Shown: positions 16,575 to 26,108 of the stretch, in pieces
Position numbering within the stretch: the stretch's first letter is position 1
How the letters are laid out: every line of letters starts with the position of its first letter
Assembly: GCF_003319125.1 (NCBI RefSeq)
Contig: NZ_QOHG01000015.1
Coordinates: 1-64,000, forward strand
Origin: Blastococcus sp. TF02A-26
Lineage (GTDB): Bacteria > Actinomycetota > Actinomycetes > Mycobacteriales > Geodermatophilaceae
Direction: 5' to 3'
DNA length: 64,000 bases
The notes under the pieces: model-generated
Told to the model about the DNA's origin: nothing
The model's database searches: none
Seen by the model: the letters and a program-made list of their open reading frames with translations, nothing else
Position numbers and translations under genes: made by a program

Positions 16575-18101
16575 GTGACCCGCTCCGCCCCCGACGCCCG
16601 CACCGCCGCAGCCGACGGGGGGTACGAGCCGGACCCCCGCCGCTGGCAGGCGCTGTCGGTCACGCTGGTCGCCGGCTTCATGAGCCTGCTCGACGTCAGC
16701 ATCGTGTCGGTGGCGCTGCCCTCGATGACCGAGGGGCTCTCGGCGACGCCGGCCACCATCCAGTGGGTCGTCTCCGGGTACGCGCTCACCTTCGGCCTGA
16801 TGCTGGTCCCGGCCGGCCGGCTGGGCGACGCCTACGGCCGCCGACGGCTGTTCCTGATCGGGCTGGCCGGGTTCGTCCTCGCCAGCGCCGCCGCCGGAGC
16901 CGCCCCCACGGTCGAGCTGCTCGTCGCCGCCCGGCTGGTGCAGGGCCTGGCGGCCGGTTGCCTGGCGCCGCAGAACTCGGCGCTGATCCAGCAGCTGTTC
17001 CGCGGCGCGGAGCGCGGTCGGGCCTTCGGCCTGTTCGGCGCCACCATCGGCGTCTCGACGGCGGCCGGGCCGGTCGTCGGCGGCCTCATCCTGGCGCTGG
17101 CCGGGGACGCCGACGGGTGGCGGTGGGTCTTCTACGTCAACGTGCCGATCGGTGCGCTGGCGTTCGTGCTGGCCCTCCGGTTGCTGCCCCGCGGCGGCAG
17201 CGGCGACCGCGGGCACATCGACGTCGTCGGCGTCGCGCTGCTGGCCGGCGGCGCGCTCGCCCTCCTCTTCCCGCTGGTGGAGGCCGAGTCCGGCGGGCTG
17301 TCCCGGCTGTGGTGGCTGTTCCCCGTCGGCCTGGTCCTGCTCGCGACCTTCGCGTGGTGGGAGCAGCGGGTCGTGCACCGCGGCGGCCAGCCGGTCCTGG
17401 ACCCGCGCCTGGTCACCCGGACCCGCGGCTACGCCTCCGGCGCCGGGCTGGGCACCGTCTACTTCCTCGGCTTCAGCGGCATCTGGCTGGTGCTCGCGCT
17501 GTTCTTCCAGACCGGGCTGGACTACACGCCGCTGCAGTCCGGCCTCGCGGTCACGCCGTTCGCGCTCGGCTCCGCCTGCACCGCCGTCCTCGCCGGCCGG
17601 CTGGTCGAGCGGTACGGCCGCACGCTCACGGTGCTCGGCCTCGCCGGCGTGGCCACCGGCCTGGCCGCCGCGGCGCTGGTCCTGCTGCTGGTGCCCACGC
17701 ACGCCCTCGGCTGGGCGCTCCCGCTCGCGCTGCTCCTCGGCGGCCTGGGCGGCGGGTTCGTCATCTCGCCCAACATCACGATGACCCTGCGCAACGTGCC
17801 GGTGGAGATGGCCGGCGCCGCCGGCGGCGCGCTGCAGACCGCCCAGCGCTTCGGCGCCGCCATCGGCACCGCCGCGCTGCCCGGCCTGTTCTACGTCGTG
17901 CTCTCCTCGGCCGGCGGGGACTACGCCGTCGCGGCCGCCGCCGGGCTGGCGGTCGCGCTGCTCACCACGCTCGCCGCCCTGGCGCTGGCCGTCGTCGACC
18001 GGCGGCGGGACCGGCGCGACGACGCCGCGGCCGACCGGCCACGCACCCCGGGCGCGGGCGCCGAGCGGGAGTTCCACGGCGCCACCGCCTGGCACGGCTG
18101 A
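16575..18101 (+). CDS. EmrB/QacA-type (DHA2) MFS drug exporter
   Basis: The 508-residue integral membrane protein has about 14 predicted transmembrane segments. Motif A is AGRLGDAYGRRRLFLIG in the loop after segment 2. Segment 1 carries LLDVSIVSVALPSM, the D1-type motif of proton-coupled drug exporters. The GTG at 16575 lies ten bases after a GGAGG. It probably exports a toxic compound in exchange for protons. No adjacent regulator suggests a substrate. Confidence 0.88.
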   Translation: MTRSAPDARTAAADGGYEPDPRRWQALSVTLVAGFMSLLDVSIVSVALPSMTEGLSATPATIQWVVSGYALTFGLMLVPAGRLGDAYGRRRLFLIGLAGFVLASAAAGAAPTVELLVAARLVQGLAAGCLAPQNSALIQQLFRGAERGRAFGLFGATIGVSTAAGPVVGGLILALAGDADGWRWVFYVNVPIGALAFVLALRLLPRGGSGDRGHIDVVGVALLAGGALALLFPLVEAESGGLSRLWWLFPVGLVLLATFAWWEQRVVHRGGQPVLDPRLVTRTRGYASGAGLGTVYFLGFSGIWLVLALFFQTGLDYTPLQSGLAVTPFALGSACTAVLAGRLVERYGRTLTVLGLAGVATGLAAAALVLLLVPTHALGWALPLALLLGGLGGGFVISPNITMTLRNVPVEMAGAAGGALQTAQRFGAAIGTAALPGLFYVVLSSAGGDYAVAAAAGLAVALLTTLAALALAVVDRRRDRRDDAAADRPRTPGAGAEREFHGATAWHG

Positions 18102-18145
18102 CCCGCTCCCGTCCCGCGGGGCGGTCGTACGGTAGGGATGTCGGT

Positions 18146-18664
18146 ATGCCGCTGTACGCATTCGAGGGCCGATCCCCGCAGGTCCACCCCGACGCCTTCG
18201 TGGCGCCCACCGCGACCCTGGTCGGCGACGTCGTCGTCGAGGCCGGGGCGTCGATCTGGTACGGGGCGGTGCTCCGCGCCGACTTCGGCCGGATCATCGT
18301 GCGCGAGGGCGCGAACGTGCAGGACGGCTCGGTGCTGCACGGCGGCGAGCCCACGATCATCGGGCCGGGCGCCAGCGTCGCCCACGGCTGCGTGGTGCAC
18401 GGCGCGCAGATCGGCGAGGGCTCGCTCGTCGGCAACAACTCGACGGTCCAGGACGGCGCCCGGATCGGGCACCACACGCTGATCGGCGCCGGCAGCCTGG
18501 TGGCGCCCGGGGCCGAGATCCCCGACGAGGTCGTCGCGATCGGCTCGCCGGCCAAGGTCCGCGGCCCGCTCACCGAGGGCACCCGCCACTGGGTCACCGA
18601 CAACGGCCGGCACTACCAGGAGCTGGCCCGCCGGCACGCCGCGGGCATCGAGCCCGTCGGCTGA
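18146..18664 (+). CDS. Gamma-carbonic-anhydrase-like hexapeptide-repeat protein
   Basis: This 172-residue left-handed beta-helix protein has hexapeptide repeats from residue 15 to 140. The zinc-ligand histidines appear in the SVLHGG, AHGCVVHGAQIG and GNNSTV region. The WYGAVLRADFG segment is typical of the YrdA/PaaY/gamma-CA group. It assembles as a trimer with zinc at subunit interfaces. Carbonic-anhydrase activity is known for some members and absent in others, so the reaction is uncertain. Confidence 0.88.
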   Translation: MPLYAFEGRSPQVHPDAFVAPTATLVGDVVVEAGASIWYGAVLRADFGRIIVREGANVQDGSVLHGGEPTIIGPGASVAHGCVVHGAQIGEGSLVGNNSTVQDGARIGHHTLIGAGSLVAPGAEIPDEVVAIGSPAKVRGPLTEGTRHWVTDNGRHYQELARRHAAGIEPVG

Positions 18665-18700
18665 CCGGACCGGTCGGACCCTCCCTGGATACTGCAGCCC

Positions 18701-21022
18701 GTGGCTGAGCGGGCAGCGGGGTCGTTCTGGCCCTCCGGGAGGGTCCGCCGCCCCGCCGACGTCGGCCGGCTCTGCTGGTACGCCGGTGGCCTGCTCGTCC
18801 TGGTGCTGCTGTCGGTGGTCGTGCCCGGCGCCACCGACGCCGTCGTCCCACCCGGCCTGCGCGGCCTGCCCCGCGGCGTCGTCGGGGTCGTCAACGCCGT
18901 CGCGTCGCTGAGCGCGCTGGCCGCCCTCCTCGGCCTGGCGGTGGACGCGCTGCGCTCCCGCCGGTTCGCGCTCAGCTCGGCGGGCCTGGCCGGCCTGCTC
19001 GGCGCCGCGCTGGCCGTCGCCGCGCAGCGCGCCGGGGAGGCGGGGTGGATCGCCGCCCTCGGCCCGGCGGGCGAGCCGGCGGTCATCCCGGTGGCGACCG
19101 GGCTGGCGGTGGTGGTCGGCACGGACCGGTCGCGCAGCGTCCGCCTGACGCTGCTGGCCTTCTCGGCGCTGGCGACGATGACGGTCTGCGCGCTCGCGCT
19201 CGGCAGCCTGACCGTGGCCGGGGCGGTCGCCGCGGTCCTCATCGGTGCCGGGGCCGGCTTCGGCGTCCGCGTGGCCGCGGGGGTGGTGCCCGCCCGGCCG
19301 GCCGAGGAGGAGGTCCTCGCCGTCCTCGCGCGGGCCGGTGTCGCCGTCGACGCGATCCGGACGCTGCAGGTCGCCGCCGGCCGCGCCCGGTACGCCGCGC
19401 GCGACACCGCCGGCGACGTGCTGGTCACCGTGGTGGACCCCGACCGGCGCGGCGTCACGGTCGCCCGCCGCCTGTGGCGGGTGCTCCGCTTCCGCACGCC
19501 GGCGGTCGGCCGGCCCGCGCTCAGCCTGCGCGGCGTCCTCGAACGGCAGGCCCTCGTCAGCAGCCTCGCCGGGACGGCCGGCGTGGCCGTGCCCCGCGTC
19601 CAGGCGCTGCTGGCGGCCGGACCCGCGCTGGTGCTCGTGGAGCGGCCGCTGGGCGGGACGCCGCTGCTGTCGGCGACGGACGCGCCGGACTCCTCGCTCG
19701 AGGGGGCGTTCGCCGCGCTGCGCCGGCTGCACGACGCCGGCATCGCGCACGGCGCCCTCACCGAGCGCGCCGTCGTCCTGCTGCCCGACGGCGGGGTCGG
19801 CCTGGGGGAGCTGCAGTACGCCCAGCCGGCCGCCGGCGAGCTGCAGCGCGACCTCGACGTCGTCGCCCTCGTGGTCACGGTGGCGGCGCGGATGGGGGTG
19901 CCGCGGGCGGTCGCGGCCCTCCGCGCCGGTTACACCCCGCGGCCGGTGGACGAGCACCGCCTCGTCGGCCTGCTGCAGCCACTGGCGCTCGTCCGGCCGG
20001 TCCGGCGGACGGTGGCGGGCACGGCCGTCCTGGAGGACCTGCGCGCGGCCGTGACCGCGCCCGACCGCGGCCGGGCCGCGCCGGTCCAGCGGCTGGAGCG
20101 GGTGCGGCTGCGGACCCTCGTGAGCGTCGCCGGCGGCACGGTCGCGGCGATCGTGCTCGCCTCCCAGCTCTCCGAGGTCCCGCTCGGGGACGCGCTGCGG
20201 CAGGCGCGGCCCGGGTGGCTGGCCGTGGCGCTGCTGGGCTCGGCGCTCACCTACGTCGGCGCGGGGCTGGCGCTGGCCGCCTTCGTCCCGGCGCGGCTGC
20301 CGCTCGTGCGGACGTGCCTGGTGCAGCTGGCCTCGTCCTTCGTGACCCTGGTGACCCCGCCGACGGTCGGCCACGTCGGGCTGAACATCCGCTACCTGCA
20401 GCGCGCGGGGATCCCGACCGCGTCCGCCGCGGCGACCGTCGGGGTCGGCCAGGTGGTCACCGTCGGCGGCACCCTGCTCCTGCTGGTGGTGGCCGGCTGG
20501 CTCAGCGGTGTGTCGCCGTCGCAGCCCTCGCTGCTGCCCAGCGGGAACGTCCTCGCCGTGCTGCTGGTGGCGGCGGGCATCCTCGCCGTCGCCCTCGCCG
20601 TGCCGGGCACCCGCCGGGCGCTGCGCGCGCGGGTCGAGCCGCTGCTGCGCCGCACGATCCCGCAGCTGCTCGCCGCCCTGACCGATCCGCGCCGCCTGGG
20701 CACGGCGCTGTTCGGCGTCGTCCTGCAGAACGCGGGCTACGTGCTCGCGCTCGACGCGTCGCTGCGCGCCTTCGGGACGTCGCTGGACCTGCCCGCGCTC
20801 GTGGTCGTCTACCTGGTCGCCTCCACCGTCGGCTCGGCGGCGCCCACCCCGGGCGGCCTGGGCGCCGTCGAGGCGGCGCTGGTCGGCGGACTCACCGCCA
20901 CCGGCGTGCCGCTGGCCGCGGCGCTCACCGCGGTGCTCGCCTTCCGCGCCGCGACCTTCTGGCTACCGGCGCCCCTGGGGTGGGTGGCGTTCACGGTGCT
21001 GCAGCGCCGCGACCGCATCTAG
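18701..21022 (+). CDS. LPG-synthase-like membrane protein with embedded degenerate kinase domain
   Basis: This 773-residue protein begins at GTG 18701. Residues 20-210 carry several hydrophobic segments. Residues 215-450 resemble a protein/aminoglycoside kinase fold, but the catalytic loop reads HGALTERAVVL instead of an Asp-containing HxD motif and the DFG site reads GLGELQ. It is therefore likely a pseudokinase. Residues 465-773 are the lysylphosphatidylglycerol-synthase transmembrane region (UPF0104 type: ASSFVTLVTPPTVGHVGLNIRYL and STVGSAAPTPGGLGAVEAAL). No aminoacyl-transferase domain is present. A flippase or lipid-related role is plausible for the C-terminal part. Confidence 0.78.
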   Translation: MAERAAGSFWPSGRVRRPADVGRLCWYAGGLLVLVLLSVVVPGATDAVVPPGLRGLPRGVVGVVNAVASLSALAALLGLAVDALRSRRFALSSAGLAGLLGAALAVAAQRAGEAGWIAALGPAGEPAVIPVATGLAVVVGTDRSRSVRLTLLAFSALATMTVCALALGSLTVAGAVAAVLIGAGAGFGVRVAAGVVPARPAEEEVLAVLARAGVAVDAIRTLQVAAGRARYAARDTAGDVLVTVVDPDRRGVTVARRLWRVLRFRTPAVGRPALSLRGVLERQALVSSLAGTAGVAVPRVQALLAAGPALVLVERPLGGTPLLSATDAPDSSLEGAFAALRRLHDAGIAHGALTERAVVLLPDGGVGLGELQYAQPAAGELQRDLDVVALVVTVAARMGVPRAVAALRAGYTPRPVDEHRLVGLLQPLALVRPVRRTVAGTAVLEDLRAAVTAPDRGRAAPVQRLERVRLRTLVSVAGGTVAAIVLASQLSEVPLGDALRQARPGWLAVALLGSALTYVGAGLALAAFVPARLPLVRTCLVQLASSFVTLVTPPTVGHVGLNIRYLQRAGIPTASAAATVGVGQVVTVGGTLLLLVVAGWLSGVSPSQPSLLPSGNVLAVLLVAAGILAVALAVPGTRRALRARVEPLLRRTIPQLLAALTDPRRLGTALFGVVLQNAGYVLALDASLRAFGTSLDLPALVVVYLVASTVGSAAPTPGGLGAVEAALVGGLTATGVPLAAALTAVLAFRAATFWLPAPLGWVAFTVLQRRDRI

Positions 21023-21049
21023 CGGCCGTGGGGGGAGTGTGGGGCCGCT
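21021..21049 (+). terminator. Weak hairpin after the LPG-synthase-like gene
   Basis: AGCGGCC (21021-21027) pairs with GGCCGCT (21043-21049) around a 15-base G-rich loop, overlapping the stop codon. It could end the transcript before the hemerythrin gene. The stem is short, so support is modest. Confidence 0.35.
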
Positions 21050-21089
21050 GTGGGTGGGGTGTGCCGGCGCCCGCCGACAGGCTCGTCCC

Positions 21090-21749
21090 ATGACGCAGAC
21101 GACCTCTCCCAGCCTCATCGACGTCCACGACATGGTCGTGGTGCACCGCGCCTTCCGCCGCGAGTTCCGGCTCCTGCCCGGCCTGGTGCGCGCCGTGCCC
21201 GCCGGCGACACCGCCCGCGCCGCCGTCCTCACCGCCCACCTGCGGCTGTGCCTCGACGGGCTGCACCTCCACCACACCGGCGAGGACGCGATGCTGTGGC
21301 CGCCGCTGCTGGAGCGGGCCACGCCCTCGGCCGAGGTCGTCCACCGGATGGAGGCCGACCACGAGCGGGTGCACGAGCGCCTCGAGGTCCTCCGCGCGGC
21401 GCTCGGCCGCTGGGAGGCCGAGGCCCGGCCGGCCGTCACCGAGGAGGTCGCCGCCGGGGTCGAGGCCCTGGCCGCGGCGGTCCTGCCGCACCTGGACGAC
21501 GAGGAGCGCGAGATCCTCCCGCTGGCCGCCCGGCACCTGTCCGAGGCCGAGTGGGAGGCCGTCGGGCAGCACGGCATGGCGCACATGCAGCGCTCGCAGC
21601 TGCCGATCATGTTCGGGATGGTGCTGGAGGAGTGCGACGCCGAGGAGCGCGCCCGGATGCTGGGTGTCCTGCCGCCGCCGATCCGCCTCCTCGCCCGGAC
21701 GCTGTTCGCCTGGCAGTACCGGCGCTACGTCCGGCGGGTCCGCGGCTGA
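21090..21749 (+). CDS. Hemerythrin HHE-domain protein
   Basis: The 219-residue four-helix protein has the di-iron ligand pattern of hemerythrins. Key sites are His13 and His19 region (VHDMVVVHRAF), HLHHTGEDAMLWP, EADHERVHERL and a late HLDDEEREILP. Such proteins bind O2, NO or iron and serve in sensing or detoxification. The ATG at 21090 is used. Its last 25 bases overlap the end of the convergent STAND-regulator gene. Confidence 0.88.
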   Translation: MTQTTSPSLIDVHDMVVVHRAFRREFRLLPGLVRAVPAGDTARAAVLTAHLRLCLDGLHLHHTGEDAMLWPPLLERATPSAEVVHRMEADHERVHERLEVLRAALGRWEAEARPAVTEEVAAGVEALAAAVLPHLDDEEREILPLAARHLSEAEWEAVGQHGMAHMQRSQLPIMFGMVLEECDAEERARMLGVLPPPIRLLARTLFAWQYRRYVRRVRG

Positions 21750-24031
21750 GCCGGCCGGTCGATCCGCGCCGCCAGCGCCGGGACGTCGGCCGGCCGCAGC
21801 GTCCGCCCCCGGCGCCAGGCGGCGTCGAAGGCCTCCTCGCCCAGCGCCTCCCGGACGACGGGCAGCCAGCCCCGCGCCGCCTCCAGGTCCGGCGGGAACG
21901 ACACCGCCACCGACGCCGCCTCGGCGGTGGCCGAGCCGGCCGCGAACAGCTCGGCGGCCAGCTCGTGCCGACCGCCCTGGGCGGCGCAGACCGCGAGCGA
22001 GGGCAGCGTGTAGGCCAGCGTCCACGTCGTCTCGACCGCGGCCGCCAGGTCGGCGGCCTCGGCCAGCGGGTCGAGCGCGCCGGCCGGGTCCCCGGCGGCC
22101 AGCGCGAGGCTCGCCTGCATGTTGAGGACGACGGCGAGGGTGAACGGGGCGCCCAGCGAGCGGGCGTCCCGTTCCGCCGCGTCCAGCACCGCCCCGCTCG
22201 CGGCGAGGTCCCCGGCGCGGAACAGCAGCTGTGCCCGCGCGATGCCGCTGTGCGCCCGGGCCCACTCGTGGCCGATCGCCGCGGCGAGCGCCTCGCTCTC
22301 GTCGAGCCGGGCCGCGGCCCGGTCCAGGTCCCCGACGAAGACCTCCGCCATCGGCGCCAGCAGCAGCGCCTGGACCCGGCGGTCGTCGCACCCGGCGGCC
22401 CGGCCGGCCTCGGCGGCCACCTCGGCGTCCCGCGCCGTCCCCAGCACGTCGCCGGTCGCGTAGCGCAGCCCGGCCAGGGCGAGGTGCAGCGCCGACCGGG
22501 CCCTGTCGTCGAGCCGGTCGCCTCCCGCGGCGGCGACCCGCTCCAGCCAGCCGAGGCCCTCGACGGCGTTGCCGCGCAGCGCCCAGTACAGCCAGGTGTC
22601 GGCGCCGAGCTCGGCGGCCGCGGCGAGCCTTCCGGTGGCGATCAGCCGGGCGAAGGCGCCGGCGAGGTTGCCGTGCTCGCGCTCGAGGACGTCGAGCCAC
22701 TCGGCCTGGTCGGCGCCCAGCAGGGCGGTGCGGACCCGCTCGCCGAGCCGCAGGCAGAGGTCGGCGGCGCGGTCGGCCACCTCGTCGTCCTCTCCGGCCG
22801 CGCTCAGCCGGGCGGCGGCGTACTGCCGCACCGGCTCGAGCAGCCGGTAGCGGGCGCCGGCGTCCGGGACGGGCACCACTAGCGACTGCTCGACGAGCGC
22901 GGATAGGACGGGCAGCACGTCGCCGTCACCGGCCACCTCCTGCGCCGCGTCGAGGGAGAAGCTGCCGGCGAAGACCGACAGCCGGCGCAGCAGCCGCTGC
23001 TCGGCGTCGGTGAGCAGGTCGTGGCTCCAGTCCAGCGTGGCCCGCACCGTGCGCTGCCGTTCCGGGAGGTCACGGGAGCCCGGTGTGCCGAGGGCGGTGT
23101 CGAGGCGGGCCAGCAGCGCGTCGGGCGGGAGGAAGCGGGCGTGCGCGGCGGCCAGCTCCAGGGCCAGCGGCAGCCCGTCGAGGCGGCGGCAGATCGCGGC
23201 GACGTCGGCCGCGGTCCGCTCGGTCAACGGCACCGGGCGACCGGCGGCCTGCGCCCGGTCGAGGAAGACCCGCGCGGCGGGCGAGGCGGCGACCGCGGCG
23301 ACCGCCGGTCCGGTGGGGAGGGGCAGCGGTTCCAGCGGCCGCTCGACCTCCGCACGTACCCGCAGCGCGGCCCGGCTGGTGGCCAGCACCACCAGCCCGG
23401 GGCAGCGGGCGAGCAGCTCGGCGACGTCGGCCGCGGCGGCCAGCACGTGCTCGAGGTTGTCGAGGACCAGGAGCAGCCGGCGGCCGCCGAGCACGGTGGC
23501 CAGCGCGTCGAGCGCGGGACCGGTGGGCTGCTGGCCGCCGACGGCCCGGGCGATGGTCGGCAGCACCAGCCCCGCCTCGCGCACCGGTGCGAGCTCCACG
23601 AGGACGACGCCGTCGGGGAGGTCGGGGGCCAGCGTGTGCGCGACGTCGAGGGCGAGGCTCGTCTTGCCGACGCCGCCGGGCCCGGTGAGCGTCAGCAGCC
23701 GGGTGCCGCCGTCGCGGAGCAGGTCGACGACCTCGGCGCGTTCGGTCTCGCGGCCGACCAGGGCGACCGGGGGGCGGGGGAGAGGCGCCGCGGGCGCGTC
23801 CTCCACCGGCCGGACGGCCCCGCTCAGAGCCGCCCGCGCCGCCTCGTCGAGGGCCAGCGCGTCGGCCAGCGCCCGGACGGTGTGCGGGTAGGGCCGCCGG
23901 CGCTCGCCCCGCTCCAGCGCGCCGATCGCCTTGGCGGTGAGCCCGGCGCGGTCGGCGAGCTCCTCCTGGGTGAGCGCCGCGGCCTCGCGCAGCCGGCGCA
24001 GCCGCTCGGCGAAGGGGCCCGGTCCGCTCAC
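21725..24031 (-). CDS. XRE-HTH / NB-ARC (STAND) ATPase regulator with TPR-like C-terminus
   Basis: This 768-residue protein has an N-terminal XRE helix-turn-helix (LTQEELADRAGLTAKAIGALERG, about 18-42). A STAND ATPase follows with Walker A LTGPGGVGKTSLAL near residue 115 and Walker B LLLVLDNLEHVL. The remainder is helical TPR-like repeats. Such proteins couple ligand sensing to DNA binding through ATP-dependent oligomerisation. Its GTG overlaps the lutC stop (GTGA at 24028-24031), so it is translated with the lactate operon and may regulate it. The usual GntR-type LutR is absent nearby. Confidence 0.85.
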   Translation of the reverse strand: MSGPGPFAERLRRLREAAALTQEELADRAGLTAKAIGALERGERRRPYPHTVRALADALALDEAARAALSGAVRPVEDAPAAPLPRPPVALVGRETERAEVVDLLRDGGTRLLTLTGPGGVGKTSLALDVAHTLAPDLPDGVVLVELAPVREAGLVLPTIARAVGGQQPTGPALDALATVLGGRRLLLVLDNLEHVLAAAADVAELLARCPGLVVLATSRAALRVRAEVERPLEPLPLPTGPAVAAVAASPAARVFLDRAQAAGRPVPLTERTAADVAAICRRLDGLPLALELAAAHARFLPPDALLARLDTALGTPGSRDLPERQRTVRATLDWSHDLLTDAEQRLLRRLSVFAGSFSLDAAQEVAGDGDVLPVLSALVEQSLVVPVPDAGARYRLLEPVRQYAAARLSAAGEDDEVADRAADLCLRLGERVRTALLGADQAEWLDVLEREHGNLAGAFARLIATGRLAAAAELGADTWLYWALRGNAVEGLGWLERVAAAGGDRLDDRARSALHLALAGLRYATGDVLGTARDAEVAAEAGRAAGCDDRRVQALLLAPMAEVFVGDLDRAAARLDESEALAAAIGHEWARAHSGIARAQLLFRAGDLAASGAVLDAAERDARSLGAPFTLAVVLNMQASLALAAGDPAGALDPLAEAADLAAAVETTWTLAYTLPSLAVCAAQGGRHELAAELFAAGSATAEAASVAVSFPPDLEAARGWLPVVREALGEEAFDAAWRRGRTLRPADVPALAARIDRPAQPRTRRT

Positions 24032-24651
24032 GGCGGCTCCAGCTGGTCGCTCGCGAGCACCACGAGGAGGGTCCGCGGCCCGTGCACGCCCTCGACGCGC
24101 TGCAGCTCGATGTCGCTGGTCGCCGACGGGCCGCTGATCATCGTGAGCGGGCGCAGCGGGTCGAGCCGGGCCAGGGCCTCGGGGACCCCGCCGACGACCT
24201 GGTCGGCGGTCACCACGCAGACCAGGACGTCGGGCAGCAGCGACAGCGCCCGTCGTCCGCACACCGGGGAGGCGTCCAGCACCAGCGTGCCGGTCTCGGC
24301 GATGGCGGCGGTGACGCCGGTGAGCGTGGCGGCGAAGGCCGTGAGCCCGACGGCGGGGCGGCCGTCGTCCTCGACCGCGCCCGCCGGCCGCCACGCCTGG
24401 GGGACCCCGGGGGCGACGACGACGTCGCCGGAGACGTCGGCCAGGGCCGCCGCGACGGTCTCGCCGATCGCGTCCGGCGTGCAGCGCAGCACGGTGGCGC
24501 GGTAGTCCTCGATGCGGTCGGTGAGGACGTCGAGCAGCTCGGGCAGCGGCCGGTCGTCGGTGGTGCGGTAGCCGCGGGTCACCTCGGGGAGGGGGCCCCG
24601 GTCGCCGAGGGCGGTGCGGATCCGGCCGAGGACCTCGTCCCGGGCGCTCAT
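24028..24651 (-). CDS. lutC: Lactate utilization protein C (LUD domain)
   Basis: The 207-residue LUD-domain protein is the third subunit of the LutABC L-lactate oxidation system. The core is visible as AAIAETGTLVLDASPVCGRRALSLLPDVLVCVV and the end as GVHGPRTLLVVLASD. It overlaps lutB upstream and the STAND regulator downstream. The family has no cofactor motif of its own. Its role in the complex is inferred from Bacillus work. Confidence 0.93.
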   Translation of the reverse strand: MSARDEVLGRIRTALGDRGPLPEVTRGYRTTDDRPLPELLDVLTDRIEDYRATVLRCTPDAIGETVAAALADVSGDVVVAPGVPQAWRPAGAVEDDGRPAVGLTAFAATLTGVTAAIAETGTLVLDASPVCGRRALSLLPDVLVCVVTADQVVGGVPEALARLDPLRPLTMISGPSATSDIELQRVEGVHGPRTLLVVLASDQLEPP

Positions 24652-26108
24652 CGGCCGTGCTCCCGGGCCCAGGCCTGGGTGAAGGTCTCCCGCGGCGGCG
24701 TGGGGAGGTCACGGGTCCGCGTCCAGGCGCTCGCCGGCGGGGGCAGGGTGGCGGGCAGGGTCGGCCGGCCGCGGGCGAGGAACCGGCCGAGGCCGGCGGC
24801 CCGCTGGGCGAGGCGCCACAGCCGCGGGTGCGCCATGACCCGCGCCAACCCGCGGAACGCGAGCGCCTCGGCGGTGGGCCGCTCCTGCGCCTCGACGTGC
24901 TCGGCGCGCAGGTGCACGAGGATCGAGGGGATGTCGATCGCCACCGGGCAGACGTCGTAGCAGGCGCCGCACAGCGACGACGCGTACGGGAGCGAGGCGT
25001 TGTCCTCCACCCCGGTGAGCTGGGGGCTCAGCACCGCGCCGATGGGGCCGGGGTACACCGACCCGTACGCGTGGCCGCCGGTGCGCTCGTAGACCGGGCA
25101 GACGTTGAGGCAGGCCGAGCAGCGGATGCAGTGCAGCGCCTCGCGGCCGTCCTCGTCGGCCAGCACCGCCGTCCGCCCGTTGTCCAGCAGCACCAGGTGG
25201 AACTCCTGCGGCCCGTCGCCGGGGGTCACGCCGGCCCACAGCGAGGTGTAGGGGTTCATCCGCTCGCCGGTCGAGCTGCGGGGGAGCAGCTGGAGGAAGA
25301 CCTCGAGGTCGCGCCAGGTCGGCACCAGCTTCTCGATGCCCATGACGGTGATCAGCGTCTGCGGCAGGGTCAGGCACATCCGGCCGTTGCCCTCGCTCTC
25401 CACCACCGCGAGGGTGCCGGTCTCGGCGACGGCGAAGTTGGCCCCGCTGATCGCGACGCGGGCGCGGAGGAACCGCTGGCGCAGGTGCTCCCGGGCGGCC
25501 ATGGCGAGCCGGCGCGGCTCGTCGGTGAGGTCTGGGTCGACGCCGGGAATGGCGCGGGCGAAGATCTCGCGGATCTCGGCCCGGTTCTTGTGGATCGCCG
25601 GCACGAGGATGTGGCTGGGCTTGTCCTCGCCCAGCTGCACGATGAGCTCGGCCAGGTCGGTCTCCAGCGCCTCGATGCCGGCGGCCTCCAGCGCCTCGTT
25701 GAGGCCGATCTCCTGGGTGGCCATCGACTTGACCTTGACCACCTCGTCGGCGCCGGTCGCCCGGACCAGCCGCGTCACGATCTCGTTGGCCTCGGTGGCG
25801 TCGCGCGCCCAGTGCACCGTGCCGCCGCGGGCGGTGACCTGGCGCTCGAGCTCCTCGAGGTGGTCGTCGAGGCGGGCCATGGTCGCGGCCTTGATCGCCC
25901 GGCCGGCCTCCCGCAGCTCCGCCCAGTCGGGCACCTCGGCGACGACGCCGGCGCGCTTGCCGCGGATCGTCGTCGTCGCGTGGCCCAGGTTGGCGCGCAG
26001 CTGCCCGTCGCGCAGCGCGTCGCGGGCGGCGTCGGGGAAGGAACGGTCGCCGCGCAGGTTGCCGACGCCGGGGGGAGCCGTGGGGATGCCGAGGAAGACG
26101 GCGGTCAT
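24648..26108 (-). CDS. lutB: Lactate utilization iron-sulfur protein B
   Basis: This 486-residue protein combines an N-terminal LUD domain (AISGANFAVAETGTLAVVESEGNGR) with two [4Fe-4S] clusters. Cluster motifs are CIRCSACLNVCPVY and CGACYDVCP. It passes electrons from lactate oxidation with LutA and LutC. The ATG overlaps the lutA stop (ATGA at 26105-26108), and its own stop overlaps lutC. Length matches the family. Confidence 0.95.
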   Translation of the reverse strand: MTAVFLGIPTAPPGVGNLRGDRSFPDAARDALRDGQLRANLGHATTTIRGKRAGVVAEVPDWAELREAGRAIKAATMARLDDHLEELERQVTARGGTVHWARDATEANEIVTRLVRATGADEVVKVKSMATQEIGLNEALEAAGIEALETDLAELIVQLGEDKPSHILVPAIHKNRAEIREIFARAIPGVDPDLTDEPRRLAMAAREHLRQRFLRARVAISGANFAVAETGTLAVVESEGNGRMCLTLPQTLITVMGIEKLVPTWRDLEVFLQLLPRSSTGERMNPYTSLWAGVTPGDGPQEFHLVLLDNGRTAVLADEDGREALHCIRCSACLNVCPVYERTGGHAYGSVYPGPIGAVLSPQLTGVEDNASLPYASSLCGACYDVCPVAIDIPSILVHLRAEHVEAQERPTAEALAFRGLARVMAHPRLWRLAQRAAGLGRFLARGRPTLPATLPPPASAWTRTRDLPTPPRETFTQAWAREHGR

